DNA of 64,000 nt from Desertivirga arenae (GCF_017355785.1 NZ_JAFEWE010000008.1:124001-188000), one strand, 5' to 3'; counted from the stretch's first letter, positions 36,506-46,527 are shown. The notes: generated by a model not told the origin, from the sequence alone. Made by a program: numbers and translations.

Positions 36506-36545
36506 TGGATCTAAAGGTTAGATAAAGTAACAGATCTTGTGTTAA

Positions 36546-36591
36546 AAAAGGCCAGACTCTACCTGAAACGCTATTGGAGAGCTGGCCTTTT
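36546..36591. terminator. bidirectional terminator between convergent genes
   Basis: AAAAGGCCAG (36546-36555) pairs with CTGGCCTTTT (36582-36591), extended inside by CTCT/AGAG. T runs on both strands suit the thioredoxin gene and susD-like gene. Confidence 0.85.
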
Positions 36592-36619
36592 AATTAACGC
36601 AACGAAAACAAGAATTCAA

Positions 36620-38143
36620 TTACTTATAATCCGGATTCTGAACCAGAACCCCTCCGCTCTTCTCAATTTCCGTCTGGGGGATGGGCCATTTATAAAATTT
36701 GTCTTCAAAATGATAGGGTTGTAAACCGTCGGTCACATTGTTTAACACCGCGCCTGCGGTTCTCCAACGCATCAAATCAAAATGCCTCAATCCTTCAAAA
36801 GCAAGCTCTACTCGTCGCTCATGTCTTATTCTTTCCCGCATTTGTTCTTTTGTTAAACCCGCAGGGAAAGCAGGCATATTCACTCTATCACGCAAATCCT
36901 TTATTGCCTGGTACACATTTATAGTCGGGCCGTTAATTTCATTCTCTGCTTCAGCATACATTAATAATACTTCAGCAAGTCTTAAAACCACTGCATCCTG
37001 CTGACTTAAAGTTGAAAATCCAAATGGTATATTTTCAGGAGCCAGGAATTTCAGCACTCCATAACCGGTTGGCCTTGGGTTCGATGGCGTATGAACTTTC
37101 CCGCCGCCAAAGTCTGGATGATCAACAAATACCGTTTTATTAAGACGGGGGTCGCGGTTAAGGAAAGGTGCGGCAGGATTGGTTAATGGTGAAACCCCAT
37201 AAGGAAGTCCATCCTTATATTCGAAGGAATTTACCAGATTTTGCAGGGGACTAGCAGCTACCCAATCACCATAATACATATCCCATGGAGCGGTATTACT
37301 TGGAGCAAGATAATTTATAGAGAAGATGATTTCCCTGTTTCCTTTCTGCGTTGCATCTCTAAACACCTCTTCAAACGCGGCGCTTAGGGTATACTGACTT
37401 TTAACAGCAATACAAAGATCCCGTACTTCCTTTAATAGTTCAGCATTTGGCGTACCTGTATTGCCATAGGCCGCAAAGATCAATACCCTTGCTTTCAAAG
37501 CCTGAGCACTCGTTCTTGCTGCATGCCCACCATTCTGGTAGTAAGGGTTCGCACTCAAATTAGCAATGCAAAAATCAAGATCCGAAAGAACCTGGGCTAG
37601 AATCTGACTTCCAGGAACCTTTGCCTGTTTCTGATTCTCCAGCGAAAGGGGTTCCAGTACCAGCGGAACATCACCGTACAGATAGTACAAATGGAAGTAG
37701 TAAAAGGCCCGTATAAATCTAACCTCCGCCTCATAATGCTGGCGGTCAGTGGCAGTGACATCTGCTCCCGAATAATTTGCTAATTGTTTTAAAAAGAGGT
37801 TGGCTCTGCCAATTCCTTTATAGCTATCCGTATAAATGGCAGAAACATATCCCTGCGTTGTGGCACTTAAATTTCCGGACACAATGTCTTTAGCACTTCC
37901 CGAATTAAACTGGGCATAACCATTATCGGTTAAGCAATCCCGCAAGGGCAACTCAACAGAAAATTCAGGAGCCTGTAGCGTGGCATACACCGACGCTAAT
38001 CCCTGATCAAAGTCCGACTTAGATTTCCAGAAGGTCGAGGAAGCTAGTTGATCTTCGGGGTTTAAATCGAGAGAATCTGAGCACGAGCTCAGGATCACAA
38101 CGAATATTAAGAGTAATTTTTCTACGTAGTTTTTCATCTTCAA
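36620..38143 (-). CDS. SusD/RagB-family outer-membrane nutrient-binding lipoprotein
   Basis: 507 residues with lipobox VILSSC near Cys21, then LDLNPEDQLASSTFWKS, the standard N-terminus of SusD proteins. Helical TPR-like core (YYFHLYYLYGDVPLV), and the C-terminal RHERRVELAFEGLRHFDLMRW block that defines the family. It sits at the cell surface and hands substrate to the SusC-type porin, whose gene ends five bases before it. Substrate not predictable: no glycoside hydrolase, sulfatase or peptidase is in the cluster. A second start two codons in is possible. Confidence 0.95.
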   Translation of the reverse strand: MKMKNYVEKLLLIFVVILSSCSDSLDLNPEDQLASSTFWKSKSDFDQGLASVYATLQAPEFSVELPLRDCLTDNGYAQFNSGSAKDIVSGNLSATTQGYVSAIYTDSYKGIGRANLFLKQLANYSGADVTATDRQHYEAEVRFIRAFYYFHLYYLYGDVPLVLEPLSLENQKQAKVPGSQILAQVLSDLDFCIANLSANPYYQNGGHAARTSAQALKARVLIFAAYGNTGTPNAELLKEVRDLCIAVKSQYTLSAAFEEVFRDATQKGNREIIFSINYLAPSNTAPWDMYYGDWVAASPLQNLVNSFEYKDGLPYGVSPLTNPAAPFLNRDPRLNKTVFVDHPDFGGGKVHTPSNPRPTGYGVLKFLAPENIPFGFSTLSQQDAVVLRLAEVLLMYAEAENEINGPTINVYQAIKDLRDRVNMPAFPAGLTKEQMRERIRHERRVELAFEGLRHFDLMRWRTAGAVLNNVTDGLQPYHFEDKFYKWPIPQTEIEKSGGVLVQNPDYK

Positions 38144-38148
38144 TTAAA

Positions 38149-41100
38149 TTAGAACCTAACATTTATGCCGAAAGCATAGATCTTATTTTGAGGATACTGA
38201 ACAAAACTTCCACTGCCTCCCCGTTCAGGATCAAGACCTGGATATTTGGTGGAAGTGAACAAGTTATCTCCGGAAAAGAATATCCTCACCTGGTCTGCGC
38301 CAAACTTTTTGTTAAGTTTTTGAGGTAGGCTGTAGCCCAAAGTCAGGTTTTTAAGCCTTAAGTATGAGGCATCCTGGAGGTAATAAGATGATGCCCTCCT
38401 GATCTTTTCAGGGGCACTCCATCCCCAATACAAACGCGGCATTGTACTGGAAGGGTTTTCCGGTGTCCAGCGCTCACGCCAGTTGGTAGTAGGAGGTGAC
38501 CCTTGTACAAAAGGGACAGTTCCCCAATCGCTAACGAAAAACTTAATGTTTTCTACTCCCTGCATCATGGCAGAAAGGTCGAAACCCTTCCAGTTTGCAG
38601 ATAGGTTGAATGAGTAGTTAAATCCAGGATAGTTCCCTTTCATTATGATGCGGTCGTCATTATTTACTACTCCGTCGCCGTTTTGATCTTTAAACTTCAA
38701 ATCCCCGGGAACGGTGTCGTCCCCAAATTGCTTTGGTGAATTCTGAACTTCCTGGGCCGACTGAAAGATTCCGATCTGTTCGAGCATGTAATAAGCATTC
38801 CACTCTCCTCCATTCTGATTGATGCGATAGCCATTGATCTCTGGCTGACCGAATTCAACCAGCTTGTTCTTATAGTGTTCAAGATTAAATCCCAAACTAT
38901 AATTCAAGCCGCCTAAAGCACCATCCTTTACGCTCCTTCTATAATTTATCCCTAATTCTACTCCTGTATTATCAAGAGTTCCGTTATTGATAGTCGGTGG
39001 CTCAAGTCCTACAAGCGCAGTAACCTGCGAAGCTCTTAAAATGTCTGTAGTCCTTTTCTTATACCAATCGGCCGTAATATCCAGCCCTCCAAACAAGGTA
39101 AGGTCTAAGCCCAGGTCAGACATTGTGGTAGTTTCCCAGGTAATATTCACATTCGACAACCTTGTCTGGGCAACACCAGTGGTTAAGCTTGAGTTATCAA
39201 AAGAGTAATTTCCGGTAAAATTGAGTATGTCCTGGTAGGGGTAAAGATCAATGTTTTGATTACCAAGCTTTCCGTAAGAACCTCTAATCTTGAAGTTGTT
39301 TAACCAGGATAATCTCAGGTCTTTCAGGAAGTTCTCTTCTGTAACTCTCCATCCTGCAGAAAAAGAAGGGAAGGTCCTCCATCGAGATCCTGGATTAAGC
39401 CTTGAACTTCCGTCATGACGCAAATTTGCTTCAAATAGATAACGGTCTTTGAAGCTATAATTAAGCCGCCCAAAAAAAGACATAAGGGCCCAGCTGTTTT
39501 GAGTTCCGTTGGTAGACTGAACTGATTCGCTTCCCGCATTTAACTCACGTAACAGATCGGTAGAGTAGTTTCTTCGGTAGCCCTGCAAATATTGATAGGT
39601 GTTCTTTTCATTACTAAAACCTCCCTGTAACTTTAGTCCGTGACTGCCAAAAGTGCGATCGTAATTTAAGTATGTGAACAAGTTCGTATAAACGGTTTGC
39701 TGGTCTTGTACCCTTAAACCGCCTCCCAGATCAAGTGTGCTCATTAAAGCATTTGTTCTGAAGTTATACAATTGCAAAGGAGGACGGAAATCCTTATACT
39801 TATCAAAGTTCGCATTTACAGCTCCCTTGGTATACCAGGTTAATCCCTTCAATAATTCTGCCTCAAACCAACCCTGTGCATTTGCCGCATAATCATCTGT
39901 GTCATGGTTAATATTTCCATCCAGAAGAGCAATTGGATTTTTGTTGTTATACTCAAAGTCGTAAGCTTTATAGGTAAAGTGGCCACTTCCGTCGGTGGTA
40001 TAGGGTGAATACGTGGGAGCTTGAGACATGGCTGAAAGGAACATATCCTCCGATCCGAAAACCGGTGCATTTCTTCGTCCAAACTTTAATAAAATATTCG
40101 TTCCAAATTTAATCTTTGGATTGATCTGAGAGGAGAGGTTCAGTCTTGCATTATACTTTTTATAATCGAAGCCCTTCATAATACCCTCCTGGTCTACATA
40201 ACCCAAAGAAGCATTGTAAGTAGTTCCGGCCTTACCTCCGGTGAAAGTAAGGTTATGGTTTTGGGTAGGTGCTGTTTGAAAGATCAAGTCCAGCCAGTCT
40301 GTATTGGGATACTGGGTCCTGTCAGTAGCATTTCGATATTGATCAATCTGTGCCTGCGAATACAATCCATTCGGATCCGTAAGACCTGTATTGATCCTGG
40401 CCTCATTGTACAATTCCATGTACTCTGCGGAGTTTGTCACCAGATCGAACAACTTAGTGGGAGTATACAAGCCATAGTTCCCACTGTATTGAATGGAAAG
40501 CTTTCCTTCTTTTCCTTTCTTGGTAGTTACTACAATAACCCCATTAGCTGCACGCGCTCCATAAATAGAAGCAGAGGCGGCATCTTTAAGTACAGAAACA
40601 TTTTCAATATCGTTAGGATTGAGGTCTGAGAAATTCCCTTGTACACCATCAATAAGAACAAGAGGATCAGCGCCTGCTCCACTAAAGGTTCCCGTACCTC
40701 GAATACGTATAGAAACATTTTCATTGCCAGGCTCTCCTGTACCCTGGGTTATCTGAACGCCTGACATTGTTCCCTGCAACATGGCAGCAGGATTAGTTAC
40801 CGGCCTTTTTACAAGTTCCTCCCCGCTTACCGAAGCTACCGCACCCGTTAGGTTTGCTTTTTTCTGTGTCCCGTAACCCACCACAACCACTTCGTTTAAG
40901 CTGGTCGAGCTTGGTTTCAATACAACAGATAAGTTCTTCTGTCCGTTAACTGGCAGTTCTGTGCTGGTAAAACCTATGTAACTGAACACTAATACCGCGT
41001 TTTCGTCTGGCACGGAGATGGAAAACCTTCCATTAATATCAGAAGTAACACCTGTGCTGGCGCCTTTCACCCGTACACTAACGCCAGGCAGTGTTTGCCC

Positions 41101-41514
41101 TTTTTCATCTGTTACCGTTCCGCTAACAGTAAAGGCAGCATTAGATAGTTCTGATGCCGAAATAATCACCAGATTATTTTCATTCTGCTGATAATTCAGG
41201 CTTGTGTTCTCTAATAATAGCTTCATCACCTCGTCAAGAGAGGCATTTCTTACTTCCAGGGATTTAGCTCTGCTTCCTCTAAATATGTCCTCATTATAAA
41301 GGAACCTGAAGCTCGAGGTTTTTTCTATTTCCTTTAACGCTTTCCTTAGGGATACATTATTTACGTTGAGGTTGATCCTTGTCTGACTATAGCCTACAGA
41401 AAATGCGTTATAAGCAGATATGAGTACCAGCAAAAGAGTGCATTTGAGCATAAGCAGGATTTTGAGATAGACATTACAGGGCGCATAGCTAGCGCCGTAA
41501 TGATTTTTTTTCAT
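38149..41514 (-). CDS. SusC/RagA-family TonB-linked outer-membrane transporter
   Basis: 1121 residues. Long signal peptide, then a secretin/TonB short N-terminal (STN) domain (about 45-110; NVNNVSLRKALKEIEKTSSFRFLYN in two parts), a carboxypeptidase-regulatory-like beta domain (GTVTDEKGQTLPGVSVRVKG), plug domain (NEVVVVGYGTQKKANLTGAVASV) and a 22-strand barrel ending FGINVRF. The STN domain together with upstream FecR and ECF sigma genes indicates trans-envelope signalling: substrate binding at SusC relieves FecR and frees sigma. Paired with the SusD gene downstream. Confidence 0.96.
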   Translation of the reverse strand: MKKNHYGASYAPCNVYLKILLMLKCTLLLVLISAYNAFSVGYSQTRINLNVNNVSLRKALKEIEKTSSFRFLYNEDIFRGSRAKSLEVRNASLDEVMKLLLENTSLNYQQNENNLVIISASELSNAAFTVSGTVTDEKGQTLPGVSVRVKGASTGVTSDINGRFSISVPDENAVLVFSYIGFTSTELPVNGQKNLSVVLKPSSTSLNEVVVVGYGTQKKANLTGAVASVSGEELVKRPVTNPAAMLQGTMSGVQITQGTGEPGNENVSIRIRGTGTFSGAGADPLVLIDGVQGNFSDLNPNDIENVSVLKDAASASIYGARAANGVIVVTTKKGKEGKLSIQYSGNYGLYTPTKLFDLVTNSAEYMELYNEARINTGLTDPNGLYSQAQIDQYRNATDRTQYPNTDWLDLIFQTAPTQNHNLTFTGGKAGTTYNASLGYVDQEGIMKGFDYKKYNARLNLSSQINPKIKFGTNILLKFGRRNAPVFGSEDMFLSAMSQAPTYSPYTTDGSGHFTYKAYDFEYNNKNPIALLDGNINHDTDDYAANAQGWFEAELLKGLTWYTKGAVNANFDKYKDFRPPLQLYNFRTNALMSTLDLGGGLRVQDQQTVYTNLFTYLNYDRTFGSHGLKLQGGFSNEKNTYQYLQGYRRNYSTDLLRELNAGSESVQSTNGTQNSWALMSFFGRLNYSFKDRYLFEANLRHDGSSRLNPGSRWRTFPSFSAGWRVTEENFLKDLRLSWLNNFKIRGSYGKLGNQNIDLYPYQDILNFTGNYSFDNSSLTTGVAQTRLSNVNITWETTTMSDLGLDLTLFGGLDITADWYKKRTTDILRASQVTALVGLEPPTINNGTLDNTGVELGINYRRSVKDGALGGLNYSLGFNLEHYKNKLVEFGQPEINGYRINQNGGEWNAYYMLEQIGIFQSAQEVQNSPKQFGDDTVPGDLKFKDQNGDGVVNNDDRIIMKGNYPGFNYSFNLSANWKGFDLSAMMQGVENIKFFVSDWGTVPFVQGSPPTTNWRERWTPENPSSTMPRLYWGWSAPEKIRRASSYYLQDASYLRLKNLTLGYSLPQKLNKKFGADQVRIFFSGDNLFTSTKYPGLDPERGGSGSFVQYPQNKIYAFGINVRF

Positions 41515-41581
41515 AACTTTGAGTGGTTAAGTTTAACTATTGGTTACTTCTAAGGGCTGTATAGTTAATGCAAACTATGTG

Positions 41582-41605
41582 CGGGAAATGGGCAAACATT
41601 TCCCG
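41582..41605. terminator. hairpin between fecR-type and susC-type genes
   Basis: CGGGAAATG (41582-41590) pairs with CATTTCCCG (41597-41605); six T follow on the plus strand. Read on the minus strand it lies in the leader between fecR and susC and could attenuate read-through or stabilise the susC mRNA end. Confidence 0.5.
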
Positions 41606-41678
41606 TTTTTTATTTGATTAAGCTGTTAGTTTATTTTCGTCTTTATTTCCTCATATCATTTTTACTGGTTTTATTTGA

Positions 41679-42749
41679 TCAATTAATTATTACTTTTTTA
41701 TCAGTTATTTTAAAATGGAACCGGACGATCACCTGCAAAGCTTTTAGGGCTTCATAAAGGGATTCGTCTTTGAAACGACCAGTGATACGCTGATTTTTAA
41801 GCGCAGGATTTTCTATTCTTATCTGCACGTTGTACCAGCGTTCAAGTTTATTAACTACCTGACTGAAGGTTTCAGAGTCAAAAGCGAGGTAATTGTCCAT
41901 CCACAAAGCTTCTGTAGGAAGGCTGTCTTTTTCAGAAGATCTATGGATATAGCCCAATTCAATTAGTGGTTGTGTTGGGTTTGGATTAGCGGCAAGATTA
42001 CCAGATTGCTTGTTTACCCTAAGTTTCTCATTGGGCTTCATCACGATCACCTTGTCCGGGTTGTTAAGTAAGGTCACCTGGATTTTTCCATGAACCAGCG
42101 CTGCTTCGGTTACTTCTTCATCAGGATAGGATCTTACGTTAAAGGCTGTACCTAAAACTTTCAAACGGATGGTTGGAGTATTTACTAAAAAAGGGTGCTC
42201 CTTATCCTTCACCACATCAAAATAACCCTCTCCAATAAGGTTAACCTCCCTAAGCTTTTCCCCATAGCTATTATGGTAAGTTAGTTTACTCCCTGCATTT
42301 AACCAGACCTTTGTTCCATCCGGAAGTTTAATCTTACTAATTCCTGTTACTGGAGCACTTATTTCATTCACCCTTAGTTCAGAGGGATTGGTAAATTTGA
42401 AATACCAAAAAGAAATGACCAAAAGAGCTACAGACAGGCTAGCGAAGGAGAGGAGGGAGAATTTCAGGGTACTAGCGCGACAATAATCAGGCTCCTGGTC
42501 CAGCCTTTGCTCGGGCTCGTTTAATAGATCAAGCCGTTTCTCAAAACGTTGCCATTTCTTTTCAATAGAGCTACTGAGATGAGCCGGCGCTTCGGTTTGA
42601 TTGCTTCTCCAATACTCTTCTAGAACTTCAATAGGGTAAATATTGCCAAGACCAGAATTCAGATAGTTTTCCAGCTGCTCAAGCTCCTGCCGGCTAGCTT
42701 CTCCGTTTAACTTCTTTCCTAATAATATCCAGAGATCTTGTGAATTCAT
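41679..42749 (-). CDS. FecR-family anti-sigma factor
   Basis: 356 residues. A cytoplasmic N-terminal part binds sigma (about 1-90), a single membrane helix at about 92-115 (LSFASLSVALLVISFWYF) is followed by the periplasmic FecR domain (ISAPVTGISKIKLPDGTKVWLNAGSKLTY, in two parts) and the C-terminal secretin-like DUF4974 region ending in LYEALKALQVIVRFHFKI. It would hold the ECF sigma factor inactive until the SusC STN domain signals. It lies 63 bases after the sigma gene. Confidence 0.94.
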   Translation of the reverse strand: MNSQDLWILLGKKLNGEASRQELEQLENYLNSGLGNIYPIEVLEEYWRSNQTEAPAHLSSSIEKKWQRFEKRLDLLNEPEQRLDQEPDYCRASTLKFSLLSFASLSVALLVISFWYFKFTNPSELRVNEISAPVTGISKIKLPDGTKVWLNAGSKLTYHNSYGEKLREVNLIGEGYFDVVKDKEHPFLVNTPTIRLKVLGTAFNVRSYPDEEVTEAALVHGKIQVTLLNNPDKVIVMKPNEKLRVNKQSGNLAANPNPTQPLIELGYIHRSSEKDSLPTEALWMDNYLAFDSETFSQVVNKLERWYNVQIRIENPALKNQRITGRFKDESLYEALKALQVIVRFHFKITDKKVIIN

Positions 42750-42812
42750 TTCAGTCTTCTGATATAAGGACAGGAAATAGAGAGGATACCCCAGTAGGTA
42801 AATGAAATTTTT

Positions 42813-43370
42813 TTACTGTTTAGAGAGGATACTCAATCTTTCTGTTATTTGTCGCAGCGCATTCCCAATATGATACTCCACCGTCTTGGTGGATATGTTT
42901 AACACTTCAGCCACTTCCCGGTACTTTAAACCATCCTCCTTAACCAGTTTGAAGACAAGGCGACATTGGGGTGTTAATTGAGAAATAGCCTGGTTGATGA
43001 TTCCCTTTAAGTCAGCAAGGTTCAGTTTAGTGTCAGGGGAAGTTCCAAAATGCTGAGGTTCAAATTGGATGTCATCTATACTAACAATAGGACTGCGCTT
43101 AGTCTTTTCTATATAGTTGAAACAGAGATTCCTCACACATACAAAAAGGTAGACCTTCAAATTATTTATCTGATATAGTTTCATCCTGTTATTCCAGATT
43201 TTTAAAAAAGCGTCGTCCACTATCTCTTCTGCGTCATCCTCACAACTAATAAACTTCCTTGCCAATTTCAACATGTCTTCATAAAAGTAAAAGTAGATCT
43301 GTTTGAAGGCCATTCGATCTTCATTTAAAGATATTCTTATTAATAGGTCTCTGATTTCTAGTTCAGACAT
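42813..43370 (-). CDS. ECF RNA polymerase sigma-70 factor
   Basis: 185 residues with sigma region 2 (FYFYEDMLKLARKFISCEDDAEEIVDDAFLKIWNNR, in parts) and region 4 (LTPQCRLVFKLVKEDGLKYREVAEVLNISTKTVEYHI). It belongs to the Bacteroidetes-type ECF group next to FecR. Expected to direct transcription of susC and susD when released. No region 3 is present. Its own promoter was not recognised in the 213 bases upstream. Confidence 0.95.
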   Translation of the reverse strand: MSELEIRDLLIRISLNEDRMAFKQIYFYFYEDMLKLARKFISCEDDAEEIVDDAFLKIWNNRMKLYQINNLKVYLFVCVRNLCFNYIEKTKRSPIVSIDDIQFEPQHFGTSPDTKLNLADLKGIINQAISQLTPQCRLVFKLVKEDGLKYREVAEVLNISTKTVEYHIGNALRQITERLSILSKQ

Positions 43371-43582
43371 GCAGATGTTTTTAAAGAAGCTTAATGCTTA
43401 TTATAGTTAGCAGTAATGGTTAGTCTATTCCAGTCTATTCTAGTATTGACACGAAGTAATAGAATTAAATTGAGAAATGCAAGAGGGGGTAGTTATCGAG
43501 TGTAAAGTCTGCAACCAGATGTTGGTAGGTTTCGGCTCGTCGGGTGTGTTAATGAAGGGGCTGGGAATTTGGGGCTTTACAA

Positions 43583-44773
43583 TCAAGAAAAGCCCTTAAC
43601 TATATTTTTCAGATATTCCTTATTATTCGTTTTAGTAAAACTAATATCCTGACATTTATTAAATAGCACAAAGGATTTCAATGAGGCTATGAATTTTTCA
43701 AGAACCAGATGATCGAGCTCAACTGGCTCGAAATGGAGATTGTTTACGATAAGGGTTTTAGATTTCCGGTCAGCTTTGGCATCCATTCGCGCTATAAAGG
43801 TATCTCCTGCAAGAATAGGTAATGAAAAGTAGCCGTATTTCCTCTTGGGAGCAGGTACAAAACACTCGATCTGATAGTCGAAATTAAAGAAATTCATTAA
43901 GCGGGAACGGAAAACATTCAGGATATCAAAAGGGGAAAGGATAAATACGCCGTTCGCTAATTCAATTTCCATTTCCTGGCTAGCCAGAATGAAGAGCGGT
44001 CCTTTTACTCCCTCAACAGTCACCTGATTAACCTTACCCGCTGTAACCATTTCATCAAGAACTTTAGTAACCAGGTTATCTTTTACCCGCCTTGCACGCC
44101 ATTTCATTTCTTTAACCGAAGCAATCCCGAGTGCTCTTAATGTACGTTCAATAATATAACCGGCGAACTCTTCATTGCCTGGAATAGCCATGTCAGTATC
44201 TGGAGATATTAAATTAGAAGGAAGATCGTAGATCTTTTTGAAAGCTTTGTTCCGGCGTATCATCAAATCACCATATAGATAAACCTTTTCCAGTACAATT
44301 TTAGAAGGGCGCCAGTCCCACCAACCTGTGCTAGCTTCCGTACGGTCGTTTTCAAAATCCTCCACCATCACCGGACCATCTCGCTCTATCTGATCCATTA
44401 TCCTCTGTCTTAAGTTTTCCTGAGGGTTTGTAAAAGGTTTTCCATGGCTTTTGAAAGCGTTCTTCACCGCCAAAGAATAACGGAAGTCATTCATCGGTAA
44501 ATAACCAGCATCAGAGAAGAAGTATTCATAAATCAAGCCCTCATCGCAGAGCTCTTCAAGCCATTCGTTTTGATAATCAGGAATACGGGAGAAAAGTTGA
44601 TGATGATGAGCACGTTCAACAACATAATTAGTGTCCAGCTGTAAAAAGCCTAAATGGTCGAGTATCTTTACAACCGCTTCCTTACCGCTGCCGAATTGTC
44701 CTTTAACTGAAAGTCCGGCAGCAGAAAGAATGATTTTCCTTGCTTCTTTTTGTGTTAGGGAGATAGATTTCAC
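43583..44773 (-). CDS. YcaQ/AlkX-like winged-helix DNA glycosylase
   Basis: 396 residues of the HTH_42 (YcaQ/AlkZ) family. The catalytic-motif region reads GFLQLDTNYVVERAHHHQLFSRIPDY, i.e. Q-hydrophobic-D as in E. coli YcaQ instead of the QxQ of AlkZ. Three winged-helix domains are expected. YcaQ unhooks interstrand DNA crosslinks and removes bulky alkyl bases. It begins with GTG at 44773. It stands alone, divergent from the DUF1905 gene; no SOS-type box was identified upstream. Confidence 0.85.
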   Translation of the reverse strand: MKSISLTQKEARKIILSAAGLSVKGQFGSGKEAVVKILDHLGFLQLDTNYVVERAHHHQLFSRIPDYQNEWLEELCDEGLIYEYFFSDAGYLPMNDFRYSLAVKNAFKSHGKPFTNPQENLRQRIMDQIERDGPVMVEDFENDRTEASTGWWDWRPSKIVLEKVYLYGDLMIRRNKAFKKIYDLPSNLISPDTDMAIPGNEEFAGYIIERTLRALGIASVKEMKWRARRVKDNLVTKVLDEMVTAGKVNQVTVEGVKGPLFILASQEMEIELANGVFILSPFDILNVFRSRLMNFFNFDYQIECFVPAPKRKYGYFSLPILAGDTFIARMDAKADRKSKTLIVNNLHFEPVELDHLVLEKFIASLKSFVLFNKCQDISFTKTNNKEYLKNIVKGFS

Positions 44774-44886
44774 TGGGTAAAATTAGTTGATAATTTTTTA
44801 CGGGTAGATAGTGAAAGCAGCTTCATTTTAAATTATTTAATCGCTGCAGAATTTTAAAAAATGTATCTTAAAGTCTTAACGGTTTT

Positions 44887-45372
44887 ATGGAATTCAAATT
44901 TTCAGCTACAATAGAAGTTATAGGCATTAATCCATTTGTATTTGTACCTGACACCATCCTGCAGTCCATTTTTGAGCGATCCGGTAAAAGCAAAGGTGCT
45001 ATACCTGTAAAGGGTTCAATTAACGGAAAGCCATATACGCAAACCCTGGTAAAGTATTCTGGCAGTTGGAGGCTGTATATAAATCTTCTAATGCTGGCAA
45101 ATTCCACCAGCCGCATTGGTGAAACCATTGAAGTTTTTATCGAATTTGACCCCGCAGATCGTACCATCCCTATTCACCCAAGATTACTTGAAGCGCTGGA
45201 ACAGAACATTAAAGCGAAGGCTGTTTTTGAAAGTGTTTCTCCGTCACTTAGAAAAGAAATTGTTCGTTACATCGCTCGGCTTAAAAGCGAGGAAAGTATT
45301 GAAAGAAATGTAATCAAAGCCATTAATTTTCTCCTAGGAAAGGGTAGGTTCATTGGACGTAATAATCCTTGA
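44887..45372 (+). CDS. DUF1905 and YdeI/OmpD-associated domain protein
   Basis: 161 residues. An N-terminal DUF1905 beta domain (about 1-88; FKFSATIEVIGINPFVFVP and GKSKGAIPVKGSINGKPY) is followed by a YdeI/OmpD-associated helical segment (about 110-155; SPSLRKEIVRYIARLKSEESIERNV in parts). Such two-domain proteins are widespread in Bacteroidota; some are called bacteriocin-protection proteins on thin evidence. Cytoplasmic. Actual function unknown. Confidence 0.82.
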   Translation: MEFKFSATIEVIGINPFVFVPDTILQSIFERSGKSKGAIPVKGSINGKPYTQTLVKYSGSWRLYINLLMLANSTSRIGETIEVFIEFDPADRTIPIHPRLLEALEQNIKAKAVFESVSPSLRKEIVRYIARLKSEESIERNVIKAINFLLGKGRFIGRNNP

Positions 45373-45558
45373 TCTTAGTTTCATCGTTTATAATTGTTAG
45401 TGCGTATTCCGGTCATAGGAAGTTATTTCGCTGTACATGCCATTTTTTTACACTAAACTGTTCTTTTAATTGTTATAGTAGAGTAATATCAGCAAATTAC
45501 ACACATTGTCAACGAGGGCTCCGGTAATGAGACAGAGCTTCTAGTATTTAACCAACTT

Positions 45559-46467
45559 ATGAATTTATTAAACGGAAGTATTTTTGGAGCCAAGCGAATT
45601 CCTTATGAGGATATTACCAGTCTGGAGGCCGAATCACCGCAATTGATCATTTATGCTATTCCTGCAATGGCCTTTTTCACCTTTCTCGAAATTGGTTATT
45701 CCTGGTATCTCGAAAATAAAAACTACCGTTTAAAAGAATCTATCGGCTCGGCTCTAGTGGGGTTTGGAAGTGTTGGTATTGGTGTTTTCTTTAAAATCAT
45801 AATTCTGTATTCTGCTGTTTGGATCTATAACCTGGTTCCTTGGCGTATGGAGTTAAACTGGTGGACACTTATACCCTGTTACATCATATTCGACTTTTTC
45901 AGCTATTGGTCACACCGGGTATCTCACTTTAACCGTTTCTTTTGGGCCACTCACGTGGTGCATCATTCCGCCGAGAACTACAACTTAACCGTATCGTTCA
46001 GGTTAAGTTGGATACAGAACCTCAAGATCATATTCTTTGTACCGGTTGCATTAATGGCATTTCACCCTGTTATTTTTTTCGTAGTTAGCCAGATAGCGGT
46101 ACTTTTTCAATTCTGGGTGCATACAGAATACATCGGTAGGCTTCATCCAGTAATAGAATATATTTTCGCCACTCCATCAAATCATCGGGTACATCATGGC
46201 TCCCAGGAGAAATACCTCGATAAGAACTTCGCGGCCACTTTTATTATATGGGACAGGTTATTCGGTACCTACTACCGTGAAGATGAAAAGCCAGAATATG
46301 GTTTAACAAGTAAGATAGGGGACAGGCTAGATCCTCTTTTCCTTAACTTCCACGAATTTGTAGATATGGTAAAAGATATCAAAAAGGCGAAAGGAATTAA
46401 AGAGAAGTTCTTTTATGCCTTTGCCAGTCCTGCTAAAATCCATGCACGAAAGCATAAGAAAGATTGA
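45559..46467 (+). CDS. sterol desaturase / fatty acid hydroxylase superfamily protein
   Basis: 302 residues, integral membrane with about five helices. The di-iron histidine clusters of the superfamily are complete: SHRVSHFNR, HVVHHSAENYN and HRVHHGSQEKYLDKNF. It would hydroxylate or desaturate a lipid such as a fatty acid or hopanoid at the inner membrane. Single gene followed by a terminator. The substrate cannot be set from sequence; several paralogues per genome are typical in Sphingobacteriaceae. Confidence 0.9.
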   Translation: MNLLNGSIFGAKRIPYEDITSLEAESPQLIIYAIPAMAFFTFLEIGYSWYLENKNYRLKESIGSALVGFGSVGIGVFFKIIILYSAVWIYNLVPWRMELNWWTLIPCYIIFDFFSYWSHRVSHFNRFFWATHVVHHSAENYNLTVSFRLSWIQNLKIIFFVPVALMAFHPVIFFVVSQIAVLFQFWVHTEYIGRLHPVIEYIFATPSNHRVHHGSQEKYLDKNFAATFIIWDRLFGTYYREDEKPEYGLTSKIGDRLDPLFLNFHEFVDMVKDIKKAKGIKEKFFYAFASPAKIHARKHKKD

Positions 46468-46482
46468 GCTAAGTAACTGATA

Positions 46483-46511
46483 AGGCCGTTGCCCGGATAA
46501 GCAGACGGCCT
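46483..46511. terminator. hairpin terminator
   Basis: AGGCCGT (46483-46489) pairs with ACGGCCT (46505-46511), followed by CCTTAAAATTTTTCTTTT. Placed between convergent hydroxylase and azoreductase genes. Confidence 0.65.
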
Positions 46512-46527
46512 CCTTAAAATTTTTCTT

